A DNA stretch of 51,910 bases from Prevotella sp. (GCA_024680755.1 JAILBT010000089.1:1-51910); one strand, 5' to 3'. Shown: positions 43,124 to 51,787, counted from the first letter of the stretch. The notes: generated by a model from the sequence alone, not told the origin. Translations and numbers: made by a program.

Positions 43124-43290
43124 GTTGTTCTGATTACTCTGATTACTCCGATTACTCTGATTACTCTGATTACTCAGATTTCTCCGATTACTCCGATTAC
43201 TCTGATTTCTCCGATTACTCTGATTACTCAGATTACTCTGATTATTCTGATTACTCCGATCACTCCGATCACTCCGATTACTCAGAATTC
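43124..43290. repeat. GATTACTCT 9-nt tandem array
   Basis: About 18 copies of GATTACTCT / GATTACTCC / GATTTCTCC, directly upstream of the rluA-type start codon. The unit is the reverse complement of the array at 17560-17652. Confidence 0.93.
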
Positions 43291-43295
43291 CGTCG

Positions 43296-43303
43296 CAAAT
43301 ATA
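43296..43303 (-). promoter_or_regulatory. Putative -7 box of the RluA-type gene
   Basis: TATATTTG on the minus strand. The nearest TTG (43318-43320) is only 14 nt away. If used, the whole GATTACTC array would lie in the leader RNA. Confidence 0.4.
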
Positions 43304-43356
43304 GCGACTTTTTATGACAAAGCCTGTTCCGCTGTATATTTTTCTATGTGAAAAAT

Positions 43357-43386
43357 TTGCACAAAGTAAAAAAAACGTTAACTTTG
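43357..43386 (+). promoter_or_regulatory. Promoter of the LPP20-PEGA-transglutaminase operon
   Basis: TTG (43357-43359) and TAACTTTG (43379-43386) are separated by 19 nt, a full Bacteroidota match, 97 bp before the lipoprotein start codon. Confidence 0.78.
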
Positions 43387-43483
43387 CAGCCGCAACACAT
43401 ATAATATTAATGTGCGCGGCGGCTGCAGCACCAGCCGCGACGAGCAGATAAACCATTAACCAACCAATAAACAACAGAGAACC

Positions 43484-44095
43484 ATGAAAAAGCTATTCTT
43501 TTTTGCACTGACCGCCATGACGGCAGTGATGACCCTTAACAGCTGCGGCAGCAAGTCAGTGGCCAAGAGCAGCGAGATAGAGAACCCCGACGGCGCCATC
43601 GTAGCCCTGAGCGAGCCCGAGCAGTATGCCCTGAGCAAGCCCGGCAAGCGCGGCTACGGCATGGGCCAGAGCCAGAACGAGAACACCGCTCGCAACATAG
43701 CCGTGACGCAGGCTCAGGCACAGCTGGCCCGCAACATCAGCACCAAGGTGGAGGCCGCATGGGACATCTTCAACGAGCAGGTCAACCAGGCCTCGAACAG
43801 CAACGACGAGGGTGGCTCCGTGCGCGACGAGCAGGGCACATACCGCGAGAAGATGCAGGCCCTGGTGAAGGAGCAGGTCGCCAGCACGTCGATAGTGAAG
43901 GTGCAGAAGAACTTCAGCAAGACACGCGTGTGGACATACCGCGTCTGCGTGGAGTATGACGAGAGCGTGGCCGACATGGCCAAGAAGGTGGCACAGAAGA
44001 TGCAGCAGCGCGTCTCAGAGCAAGACCGTAAGAAGATCGAGCAGCACCGCGAGCAGTTTGAGAAGGAGATAGAGAAGAAGCTCAACGAGATGTAA
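43484..44095 (+). CDS. LPP20-type lipoprotein
   Basis: The 203-aa protein has a lipoprotein signal (MKKLFFFALTAMTAVMTLNSC, Cys21), followed by an LPP20-like domain (GYGMGQSQNENTARNIAVTQAQAQLARNI is the family's characteristic start, here broken at its ends) and a helical C-terminus (EQDRKKIEQHREQFEKEIEKKL). LPP20 proteins are envelope lipoproteins of unknown activity. It is first in a four-gene plus-strand run of exported proteins. Confidence 0.85.
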   Translation: MKKLFFFALTAMTAVMTLNSCGSKSVAKSSEIENPDGAIVALSEPEQYALSKPGKRGYGMGQSQNENTARNIAVTQAQAQLARNISTKVEAAWDIFNEQVNQASNSNDEGGSVRDEQGTYREKMQALVKEQVASTSIVKVQKNFSKTRVWTYRVCVEYDESVADMAKKVAQKMQQRVSEQDRKKIEQHREQFEKEIEKKLNEM

Positions 44096-44145
44096 GCCCA
44101 GCAAGCCTATCCCCAACAAAAGCCAAACATAACAACATCAACCAC

Positions 44146-46056
44146 GTGAACAAGCTACTTACCATACTGCTGTGCGCACTCCTGTTGCCGGCCGCGGCCG
44201 CAGCACAGAGCGTTGAGAGCATCAAGAAGGACAAGTCGTTCATCTGGGGCGAGGGCACCGGCGACAGCTTTGACGAAGCCGACCAGGCTGCCCTGCAGCA
44301 GCTGAGCAGCCAGATCTCGGTGTGGGTGGAGAGCAACCTGACCGTCAAGCAGAAGGAGGAGATGAAGAACGGACAGTTCAACTCCAGCCAGAACGTGTCT
44401 GCGCAGACCAGCACCTTCACCGCAGCGCAGCTGACAGGTGCCAAGATGATTACGCTGTCGCAAGAGGACCCCTGCCGCGTGTTCCGCTACATCTCGCAGA
44501 GCGACGTCAACGCCATGATGGAGGCGCGGCGCGAGCGCGTGCGCAGCCTCGTGGCCACGGGCGTCAAGGCCGAGCAGCGCCTGCAGATCGACGACGCCCT
44601 GCGCAGCTACTACTGGGCACTCGTCCTGGCGGGCAACGTGCCCGGCGGTGTCGATGTGCAGATAGGCAGCGACAAGGGCTCGGCATACTCGCTGCTGCCC
44701 ACGAAGATCAACGCCGTGGTGGCAACGCTGGCCGGAACCGTCACCTCGCTCACACCCGAAGGCAACACCAAGCGCGCCGACCTCTACTTCACCTACGCCG
44801 GAAAGCCCGTGGCCACACTGCAGTTTAAGTTCTTCGACGGACAGAACAACATCGGTCCCGTCGGTGCGCGCGACGGCTTGTGCCAGGTCGATCTGATGAA
44901 GAACGTGACCGACAAGGTGCGCGTCACATACGAGGTGAAGTATAGGCAGGAGGCCGAGAACCTCGACCCCGAGCTGCGACTGGCCTTCCAGCGCGGCAAG
45001 CTGCCCAGCATAAAGAGCAGCTTCGACCTGCCGCTCAAGGGCGTGAAGATGAACGCCTCGGCACACGACCAGCAGAAAGCACAGCAGGCCGCCATCAACG
45101 CCTCGGCTGCTGCTGCCGACGAGGCCGCCATGAAGCCTCAAGAGGGCCGGCAGAAGAAGCAGATGGACATGATGAAGGTGCCCAACCCGGCCGACTACGA
45201 GGCTGTCATGGCACGCGTCGAACGCGCACTGCAGACGGCCAACATACGCGACGTGAAAGACTGCTTCACCGACGACGCCTACGGACTCTTCGACACCCTG
45301 GTCAACCACACCGGCAAGCTCTTGCTCACGGGCAAGCAGCAGTATGAGTTCGTCAACACCGGCTATCAGGTGCTGGCACGCTTCATGAAGATACGCATGA
45401 AGTTCAAGAACGGACGCTCGTTCATGGAGAACATCGTGTTCCGCTTCAACAACGAGCAGAAGATAACGTCGTTCGCCTTCGCACTGACCAACAAGGCCGA
45501 GACCGACATCTACTCGGCCTCGCTCGCATGGCCGCAGGTGTCGAAATACACCATTGCCGCCTTCATGGAAGACTATCAGACGGCATACGCCCTGCGACGG
45601 CTCGACTATCTCGATGCCATCTTCTCCGAACGCGCCCTCATCATCACCGGCACCGTGCTAAAGCCCGGCAAGGGCATAGCCCAGGAGCTGCACGACGGGC
45701 AGAAGCTGAGCCTCAACCCGAACGAGCCGAAGATAACCTACACCCGACTGACGAAGAGCGAGTTCCTGAAGCGACTGGCCATGCAGTTCAAGTCGAGAGA
45801 GTACATACACCTGACGTTCGAGGAGAACGTCTCGAAGGTCATCACCAACGAGAACCTGCCCGGGGCCTCGGCCTTCGGCATACAGCTCAAGCAGATCTAC
45901 ACCTCGCCCAGCTACGGCGACGAGGGCAGACTGTCGCTCATGCTCAACATGGTCAATCCCGACAGCCCCATGATAGAGGTCAGGCTCTGGCAGCCCATGG
46001 AGGCCAAGCCGGCCGACCTGGGCGAGTTCCTCTCGGCCGATAACATGGGATATTAG
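44146..46056 (+). CDS. Secreted LPP20-like protein with a long C-terminal region
   Basis: The 636-aa protein starts at a GTG (44146) that opens a signal peptide (MNKLLTILLCALLLPAAAAAQ). Its N-terminal third has an LPP20-like pattern (FIWGEGTGDSFDEADQAAL, then a coiled part and FRYISQSDVNAMMEARRE). A beta-rich middle and a helical region (about 300-345, rich in Ala/Gln) follow, and then an NTF2-like repeat region (KDCFTDDAYGLFD; RLDYLDAIFSERALI). It should be periplasmic or outer-membrane associated. No enzyme motif is seen. Confidence 0.78.
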   Translation: MNKLLTILLCALLLPAAAAAQSVESIKKDKSFIWGEGTGDSFDEADQAALQQLSSQISVWVESNLTVKQKEEMKNGQFNSSQNVSAQTSTFTAAQLTGAKMITLSQEDPCRVFRYISQSDVNAMMEARRERVRSLVATGVKAEQRLQIDDALRSYYWALVLAGNVPGGVDVQIGSDKGSAYSLLPTKINAVVATLAGTVTSLTPEGNTKRADLYFTYAGKPVATLQFKFFDGQNNIGPVGARDGLCQVDLMKNVTDKVRVTYEVKYRQEAENLDPELRLAFQRGKLPSIKSSFDLPLKGVKMNASAHDQQKAQQAAINASAAAADEAAMKPQEGRQKKQMDMMKVPNPADYEAVMARVERALQTANIRDVKDCFTDDAYGLFDTLVNHTGKLLLTGKQQYEFVNTGYQVLARFMKIRMKFKNGRSFMENIVFRFNNEQKITSFAFALTNKAETDIYSASLAWPQVSKYTIAAFMEDYQTAYALRRLDYLDAIFSERALIITGTVLKPGKGIAQELHDGQKLSLNPNEPKITYTRLTKSEFLKRLAMQFKSREYIHLTFEENVSKVITNENLPGASAFGIQLKQIYTSPSYGDEGRLSLMLNMVNPDSPMIEVRLWQPMEAKPADLGEFLSADNMGY

Positions 46057-46087
46057 AAAAACAAACGAAAAACAAATTAAAAAAACA

Positions 46088-47872
46088 ATGAAGATGAAAA
46101 AGATTATCCTTTCGCTGCTTGCCGCGCTGGTGTGCAGCATGGGCTATGCCCAAAGCGGAGGTATGCAGTTCAAGGGCTTCAGCGAGAGCAAGGGTGCCCT
46201 CACAGGCGACAACATGCTGGCTCGCTTCGTGCAGAACTGGCCCGTCGATGTCAACGACGAGGAGTGTGCCCTGGTGCGCGTCAAGGTGGAGAACTTCCCC
46301 CTCGAAGAGGCACGCAAGCTCGACTTCACCGTCACGGGCAGCGGCACGGCCTCGGTGGGCCGCCTCGACGACAGCCACCTGACGCAGAACAGCACCCTAT
46401 GGGTGTTTATGTCGCACGGCACCGGACTGCAGCTCAAGGCCACACACAAGACCACGGGCGTCAGCTACGGCACGACCGTGTTCTCCATACCCACACAGCT
46501 CGAGGCCAAGCACGTCTATGACGTGACGCTGGCCCTGGACAAGACGACAACCATCAACATCGGCTCTGTGCCCGCAGGGGCACAGGTGTTCCTCGACGGG
46601 GCCTCCATCGGCGTCACGCCGCTGACGCGGCAGGCCGTGCCCTTCGGCGACCACAAGCTGAAGCTCGTGCTCGGCACACAGTCGAAGGAGATGGTGGTCA
46701 GCGTGACCGACCAGAACAACGTGTTCAACGACTTCGACCTGCGACAGCGCCGCAGCGTGCGCTTCGAGAGCGACCCCAGCGGCTCGGAGGTAGTGGTCAC
46801 GGAGAACCAGAAGCAGATAGCCACCGGACGCACACCGTGCGAGCTGGAGCTGCCCTACGGCAACTTTGAGGTGACGGCCAACAAGAACGGCATGAAAGAC
46901 TCGAAGTCGCTGACCGTCAACGCCGCCACAGGCACCGTGGCTCTCTATCCCGAGGTGAAACGCGAGATACAGCTCGTGGGCACGCTCAACGGCAAGCACG
47001 CCAGCACGCGCCTCACCGTGCAGTCGCACAAGGGCAACTGGCAGCAGGACGAGCTGAAGTCGCGCGAGGTGTCCGAGGTGCACACCGAGACACTGCCCTA
47101 CGGCAAATACACCGTCACGGCCCGAGCAGCCGGCGCCGACGACGCAGTAGGCAAGAAGACCATCACCGTCAACGGCTCGTCGCCCTCAGATTACATTATT
47201 CGCATGAAAGCCACCAACAAGGCCGAGTGGTTCTGGAACAAGACCTACGACCCCGCTCCCTTCGGCATCGTACTGGGATATGTACAGAAGCAGTACGTCT
47301 TCCGTGGAAATGGCGATCGTATCAGGTACAATGGTGTCTGGGGTGAGTATGGCGAAGATAAGTGGCTGCATGGTTTTGAGGTGGGCTTCCGCTTCCAGCC
47401 TGCGCTACGCTGGGGCCTTGGACTGCAAACCGGTATCATGATGGACTGGTATGTATCAAGCAGCAAAGAGTTCGGCACAAAATATAATACTGACTATACC
47501 AACTATCAGGAAATTGACCTTTATCTGCCAGCACATGTCATGTACCGTGTGCGACTCGGCGAGAAGCAAGCATTGATGATACACGGTGGTGTCGGACTAT
47601 ACTACGCTGCCTATGGTGCTTTCCGCAGCTCAAACAGCAGCAGTGACGAACAGAAAATAGAGTTTGGCGAGAGCTGCGCACCAAATGCCTTCAATGCCGC
47701 TGCAGAGATAGGTGTAGGATTGCGACTCGGTCCCGTGCAGGTCAACGGCATCTACTCGAAGGGCTTCACCGACAACGAGAAGCTAAAGGACGTGCTGACA
47801 GATTCGGACGGCTACAAGGCCACTATGAACCGCTACTCCATTCAGCTGTCATACGTCATCGGCTCTGACTAA
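46088..47872 (+). CDS. PEGA-domain protein with a C-terminal beta-barrel-like region
   Basis: The 594-aa protein has a signal peptide (MKMKKIILSLLAALVCSMGYAQ), an Ig-like beta domain, then two PEGA domains (IGSVPAGAQVFLDGASIGVTP; SDPSGSEVVVTENQKQIATGRTP) that usually bind cell-wall or surface components. The last 200 residues are amphipathic beta strands with Tyr/Trp-rich turns (GIVLGYVQKQYVF, LPAHVMYRVRLG) ending in YSIQLSYVIGSD, like a small outer-membrane beta-barrel. The DNA of this 3' part is visibly more AT-rich and less codon-biased than the 5' part. Confidence 0.82.
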   Translation: MKMKKIILSLLAALVCSMGYAQSGGMQFKGFSESKGALTGDNMLARFVQNWPVDVNDEECALVRVKVENFPLEEARKLDFTVTGSGTASVGRLDDSHLTQNSTLWVFMSHGTGLQLKATHKTTGVSYGTTVFSIPTQLEAKHVYDVTLALDKTTTINIGSVPAGAQVFLDGASIGVTPLTRQAVPFGDHKLKLVLGTQSKEMVVSVTDQNNVFNDFDLRQRRSVRFESDPSGSEVVVTENQKQIATGRTPCELELPYGNFEVTANKNGMKDSKSLTVNAATGTVALYPEVKREIQLVGTLNGKHASTRLTVQSHKGNWQQDELKSREVSEVHTETLPYGKYTVTARAAGADDAVGKKTITVNGSSPSDYIIRMKATNKAEWFWNKTYDPAPFGIVLGYVQKQYVFRGNGDRIRYNGVWGEYGEDKWLHGFEVGFRFQPALRWGLGLQTGIMMDWYVSSSKEFGTKYNTDYTNYQEIDLYLPAHVMYRVRLGEKQALMIHGGVGLYYAAYGAFRSSNSSSDEQKIEFGESCAPNAFNAAAEIGVGLRLGPVQVNGIYSKGFTDNEKLKDVLTDSDGYKATMNRYSIQLSYVIGSD

Positions 47873-47900
47873 TTAACTGGGCCACCAACCCGAAACATTA

Positions 47901-47935
47901 TGCTGTAGGGACTCGCGCAGCGAGTCCCTACAGCA
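47901..47935. repeat. Perfect 16-bp hairpin (REP-like)
   Basis: TGCTGTAGGGACTCGC and its exact reverse complement flank a 3-nt loop (GCA). No T run follows. It may end or attenuate transcription between the PEGA and transglutaminase genes, or be a dispersed palindromic repeat related to 33400-33454. Confidence 0.85.
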
Positions 47936-47940
47936 GCAAA

Positions 47941-48022
47941 TATAGACTCCTCAACTCCTCAACTCACCTACTCCACATCTCCCCAACTTCCCTACTCCAC
48001 ATCTCCCCAACTCCCTAACTCC
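47941..48022. repeat. ACTCCCTAACTCC-type low-complexity spacer
   Basis: Degenerate CTCCTCAACTC / CTACTCCACATCTCCCC words just before the start codon of the transglutaminase-like gene. Confidence 0.75.
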
Positions 48023-49756
48023 ATGAAAAAGACCTTCCTCATAACCATCTGCTGTGCCCTGCTCGCTCAGGGAGCCGTGGCGCAAGGCGCCGTTGGCAAG
48101 ATACGCCAGCGCACTCACACCAAGCTGGACAAGAGCCGCGAGCGCCAGAAAGAGTCGTTCAACAAGATGCGTGAACGTATCAACAGGCGCTATGCCGAGA
48201 TGCTGGAGCGCGTCTGGGGCACCACACCCGAGGGACACCCGCTGGCCCGCCCGCAGGAGGAACGCCGGCTGAAGCCTATCGTCTTCCCCATCGAGGATGA
48301 GAAGGAGCAGCTGAAGCAGGACCGCGCCCGGCTGGAACAGCAGGAGCAGCAGATGCTGCGCGACCAGGAGCGGCTGCGCCGCGAGCAACAGCAGCTGCAA
48401 GACGACGTCGAACAGGCGCGCAAGGACAAGCAGCAGCTGCGCGAGCAGCTCGAACAGCTGCGGCGCGACCGCGAGCAGCTGGAACAGCAGGAGCAGCGCG
48501 TGCGCGAGCAGCAGGAGGAGCTGCGCCGGCAGCAACAGCAGAACCAGAAGAACCGCGAGCTGCCCGTCGTCGTCACACCGCTGCCCGAGCCCAAGCCGCA
48601 GCCCACACCCACCGTGCCCATCGAGGACGAGGACCAGCAGCCCAAGCCGCAGGACAGACGCATAAGCATCACCTTCTACGGCACAGCGCTGCAGATACGC
48701 GTGCCGCAGCAGTTTGGCTTCAGCCTGAGTAATGCGGGCAGCGGCAAGCAGGTGGCACAGGCATGGCAGTATCTGGCCACGGCCGGACTGGAGCCCACGC
48801 TGAGCGACTGCCTCGAGCTGCGCCGACACAAACAGCTCTGCGACTGGGCCTACCTGCAGCTGCTGCAGCAGCTCGCCGCCACGCTGTGCCGGCAGGACAG
48901 CAACGAGGCCACACTGCTCACGGCCTTCCTCTACTGCCAGTCGGGCTATAAGATGCGACTCGGCATGCAGGGCAGCAAGCTGCTCATGCTCTATACCAGC
49001 CACCACCTTATCTACAGCCGCAGCAACTGGACCGTCGATGGCGACATCTACTACGCGCTCTCTACCGCCACACGCGGAGCCATCGACATTGCCAACGCGA
49101 GCTTCCCGGGCGAACAGCCGCTGTCGCTGCAGGTGTATAACACACCGCAGCTGGCTGCCGGCAACAACGGCACGAAGACCATCACGTCGAAACGATACCC
49201 GCAGTGCAGCTTCGCGGTGAAGACCAACCGCAACCTGATCAACTTCTACAACGACTACCCCGTGTCGCAGGTAGGCAGCGACTTCGGAACATGTTGGGCC
49301 ACCTACGCCACGGCATCGCTCAGCCAGACGGCACAGCAGTCGCTCTACCCTGCACTCAGACAGCAACTGGCAGGCAAGAGCGAGTACGAACAGGTGAGCC
49401 GACTGCTCAACCTGCTGCAGACGGGACTCGTCTATGAGTTCGACGACAAGGTGTGGGGACACGACCGAGCCTTCTTCCCCGAGGAGTCGCTCTACTACGA
49501 CTACGAGGACTGTGAGGACCGAGCCATACTGCTCTCGCGACTGGTGCGAGACCTGCTCGGACTGCCCGTCGTGCTGATCTACTACCCCGGACACCTGGCT
49601 GCCGCCGTCGGCTTCAGCGGCAACGTACAGGGCGACTATCTCATGGCCGAAGGACGACGATATGTGGTCTGCGACCCAACATACATCGGAGCACCCATCG
49701 GCGCCACCATGCCCGGCATGGACAACGCCACAGCAAAGGTGATACCAGTGAAATAA
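48023..49756 (+). CDS. Secreted coiled-coil protein with a transglutaminase-like domain
   Basis: The 577-aa protein has a signal peptide (MKKTFLITICCALLAQGAVA), a long Glu/Gln/Arg coiled coil (about residues 85-180), a Pro/Asp linker, and a transglutaminase-like C-terminal domain. The papain-like triad is visible: Cys497 in YEDCEDRAILLSRL, His524 in YPGHLAAAVGF, and Asp551 in VVCDPTYIG. Such domains are often proteases or cross-linking/amidase enzymes. It is the last gene of the exported cluster and may be its catalytic member. Confidence 0.85.
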   Translation: MKKTFLITICCALLAQGAVAQGAVGKIRQRTHTKLDKSRERQKESFNKMRERINRRYAEMLERVWGTTPEGHPLARPQEERRLKPIVFPIEDEKEQLKQDRARLEQQEQQMLRDQERLRREQQQLQDDVEQARKDKQQLREQLEQLRRDREQLEQQEQRVREQQEELRRQQQQNQKNRELPVVVTPLPEPKPQPTPTVPIEDEDQQPKPQDRRISITFYGTALQIRVPQQFGFSLSNAGSGKQVAQAWQYLATAGLEPTLSDCLELRRHKQLCDWAYLQLLQQLAATLCRQDSNEATLLTAFLYCQSGYKMRLGMQGSKLLMLYTSHHLIYSRSNWTVDGDIYYALSTATRGAIDIANASFPGEQPLSLQVYNTPQLAAGNNGTKTITSKRYPQCSFAVKTNRNLINFYNDYPVSQVGSDFGTCWATYATASLSQTAQQSLYPALRQQLAGKSEYEQVSRLLNLLQTGLVYEFDDKVWGHDRAFFPEESLYYDYEDCEDRAILLSRLVRDLLGLPVVLIYYPGHLAAAVGFSGNVQGDYLMAEGRRYVVCDPTYIGAPIGATMPGMDNATAKVIPVK

Positions 49757-49897
49757 CATTAAACATTATACATTAAACATTATACATTAAACATTAAACA
49801 TTATACATTAAACATTATACATTAAACATTATACATTATACATTATACATTAAACATTATACATTATACATTAAACATTAAACATTATACATTATAC
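49757..49897. repeat. AACATTATAC-type microsatellite
   Basis: Many copies of ACATTAA / ACATTAT fill the space after the transglutaminase stop codon. The rest of this 216-bp gap holds only two GTAGGGAC-like words and no recognisable gene. Confidence 0.92.
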
Positions 49898-49972
49898 AGG
49901 ATTCTCATCTATAGACCCTGAAAGCGTAGGGACCTAAAGACCCTGAAACCTAAAATTATATATTGCCTTCGC

Positions 49973-50371
49973 CTACTCGTAGGCCAGATAGGTGTAGATG
50001 GCGTTGTTGTCGGCCATCAGATAGTCGGCAGCCTCGTCTATATAGTCGTCGTCGGCTGTGGCCACCACCTGTTGCGCCATGCTCTCAGCCCCGCTCTCGG
50101 CCGCGCGCTGCTGGAAGAAGAGTGTGGCCCCTGCAGCCAGCAGCAGGGCCACCGATGCCGCCACGGTCCACCGGCGCAGACTGACCACACGAGCCTGCGC
50201 TGCCGGCGACAGTCGTCGCCGGGCCTCTGCGCCATCGTCGGCACCGGTGTCGGCCGCCTGCCCCACGCGTTCCATCACTCGCTGCTCCAGGGCGTCAAAA
50301 TAGCCGTCTGGCACGCGGTAGGGCCTGCCTGCCGTCAGGCGCTGCTTCAGATATAGTTCGTCGTTGTTCAT
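49973..50371 (-). CDS. Small single-pass membrane protein, candidate anti-sigma factor
   Basis: The 132-aa protein has a soluble N-terminal half (DELYLKQRLTAGRPYRVPDGYFDALEQRV), a membrane helix (about residues 67-86, TVAASVALLLAAGATLFF) and a short acidic tail (DDDYIDEAADYLMADN). Proteins of this layout directly downstream of a sigma-70 gene are common in Bacteroidales and may sequester or tether the sigma factor. This role is inferred from context only. Confidence 0.75.
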   Translation of the reverse strand: MNNDELYLKQRLTAGRPYRVPDGYFDALEQRVMERVGQAADTGADDGAEARRRLSPAAQARVVSLRRWTVAASVALLLAAGATLFFQQRAAESGAESMAQQVVATADDDYIDEAADYLMADNNAIYTYLAYE

Positions 50372-50462
50372 GGCTTTGATTTCGTTTTATGTGTGTTTGC
50401 TTCTGCTCTCTGTCTGTTTGACGCATGTAGGCCGTCATGGTTTAATCTCTTGCGTGCTGTTA

Positions 50463-51029
50463 TCACTCATGTTGGTGAAAGAAGTCGGCTATTTTCTTCA
50501 CCGCATGATGGTAGCTGGCTTTCAGTGCACCCACGCTTGTGCCGAGGGTCTCAGACATCTGCTGGTAGGGCATCTCGTCGTAGTAGCGCAGATGGAACAC
50601 GGTGCGCTGCACCGGCGGCAGCTGCTGCAGGGCCTGCTCGAGCATGAGCTGTGTGGCGTCGCCGTCAAAGTAGGGGTCGGCCTGCAGCTGGGCAGCCAGC
50701 GTCTCAGGGTCGCTCTCAGCCTCGTGCTTATTGCGCCGCCGGTGGTCCAGAGCCTCGTTGATGACTATGCGCATGAGCCACGTCCTGACCGTTGACTCGG
50801 CACGGAAGCCGTCGAGATGTGTCCACGCCTTGACAAAGGCGTTCTGCACCACGTCGTCGGCATCTTCATGCCAGCGCACCAGCCGCCGCGCCTGCCAGTA
50901 CATCTGCTCGCCATACTGCTGCACCGCCGCACGAAAAGCGTCGGCCCGTGTGGTCGGGTCGGCCAGGCGCCGGGCCAGTTGTGTGTCGTCAAGCTGTGTC
51001 ATCGCTTTGGGGGGTCGTTGATTCTTCAT
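50463..51029 (-). CDS. ECF-type RNA polymerase sigma factor
   Basis: The protein is 188 aa from the ATG at 51027-51029 (MKNQRPPKAMTQLD). A start at 51002 (MTQLDDTQLA) is nearly as good, and neither has a ribosome-binding site. Sigma region 2 is clear (DADDVVQNAFVKAWTHLDGF, TWLMRIVINEALDHRRR), as is region 4 (LQQLPPVQRTVFHLRYYDEM, LGTSVGALKASYHHAVKKI). It lacks regions 1 and 3, as ECF sigma factors do. Its candidate membrane partner follows after 91 bp. Confidence 0.9.
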   Translation of the reverse strand: MKNQRPPKAMTQLDDTQLARRLADPTTRADAFRAAVQQYGEQMYWQARRLVRWHEDADDVVQNAFVKAWTHLDGFRAESTVRTWLMRIVINEALDHRRRNKHEAESDPETLAAQLQADPYFDGDATQLMLEQALQQLPPVQRTVFHLRYYDEMPYQQMSETLGTSVGALKASYHHAVKKIADFFHQHE

Positions 51030-51176
51030 AATGGACGCACAAACGGTCAGGAGGTTTAATCGGCTGTACCATCTTTCGTCACGACGTATGGCAGAGAGAG
51101 AGAGAGAGAACGCTGCCGTTGGGCCTGAACATCGCTCCCACACTGGCGGCAGCAAGAACAAAACTTCTGCTGCATC

Positions 51177-51226
51177 AAAAAACGGACAGGAACAAGCGGA
51201 AGACAAAGTGGTCTTCTGCCTGTTCC
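51177..51226 (-). terminator. Rho-independent terminator of the small exported-protein gene
   Basis: Arms 51189-51204 and 51211-51226 pair at 14 of 16 positions around a 6-nt loop. On the minus strand the stem is followed, after a few bases, by TTTTTT (51177-51182). It lies 49 bp past the stop codon at 51275. Confidence 0.7.
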
Positions 51227-51274
51227 CGTGCGATGTCTGGTCTGGCACGCGCGTCTGTGTCTCGCCGGCTTTGT

Positions 51275-51640
51275 TTACTTCACCGAGACCTTGCGTGCCG
51301 TCTTACCTATCTTCAGGATGTAGCAGCCCTTTGGCAGGTTCAGCTCCACCTGCTGTGCCGGACTGTCTATGCGCACCGTTGCCACACGGCGCCCTGTGAG
51401 CGAGACTATCTCCATCTGCTGTCCCTGAGCCCCCGTCACGGTCACGGCGTTCTGCCCGTTCAAGATCTGTATCTGCGGCTGCTGCATGTCGGCATCGCGC
51501 TCGTCGGCCGGTTCACCGCTGCCGACAAAGGCTGAAGGTGCCTCCGGCAGATAGTAGGAGAAGGCCGCCGCCCCCGTGGGCCTTGCCAGCAGTGCTGTCA
51601 AGGCAAGACATGCGGTCATTATAACTTTCTTCATAGCCAT
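51275..51640 (-). CDS. Small exported protein with a T9SS-like C-terminal domain
   Basis: The 121-aa protein has a signal peptide (MAMKKVIMTACLALTALLARP) and a C-terminal 70 residues with the pattern of a type A type-IX-secretion sorting domain (AVTVTGAQGQQMEIVSLTGR, LPKGCYILKIGKTARKVSVK). The protein is short, so it is either a minimal secreted protein or a domain fragment. It has its own promoter and terminator. Confidence 0.75.
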   Translation of the reverse strand: MAMKKVIMTACLALTALLARPTGAAAFSYYLPEAPSAFVGSGEPADERDADMQQPQIQILNGQNAVTVTGAQGQQMEIVSLTGRRVATVRIDSPAQQVELNLPKGCYILKIGKTARKVSVK

Positions 51641-51756
51641 ATATGATTTGAAGATGTTTTCTGTCGTTTTCTGTATCTACGGATGCTTTGCAGCTGGCTG
51701 ACATCGCGTCGTCTCTGCCTCGGATGCGACAACGCACCTGCATTGCACTTCGCCTG

Positions 51757-51787
51757 CAAAATTACACATTATTTCCGAAACGAGCAA
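51757..51787 (-). promoter_or_regulatory. Promoter of the small exported-protein gene
   Basis: On the minus strand TTG (51785-51787) and TAATTTTG (51757-51764) are separated by 20 nt, a full Bacteroidota match. The leader is about 115 nt. Confidence 0.7.

Noticed and set aside
17560..43290. CRISPR array
   Set aside because: The repeats are 7-9-nt direct microsatellites without spacers, and no cas gene is present.
42076..43317. A 413-codon plus-strand open frame over the rluA-type gene, ending in DYSDYSDYS repeats
   Set aside because: The Ser/Asp/Tyr repeat is simply the 9-nt microsatellite translated; the remainder is antisense to the synthase gene.
44155..45309. A 384-codon minus-strand open frame over the LPP20-like gene
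   Set aside because: Antisense artefact of GC-rich coding DNA; no start context and no recognisable domain.
47951..49759. A 602-codon open frame antisense to the transglutaminase-like gene
   Set aside because: It is a mirror of the GC-rich, strongly codon-biased plus-strand gene, has no family features, and its leucine/valine runs reflect the antisense of Gln/Glu-rich coiled coil.
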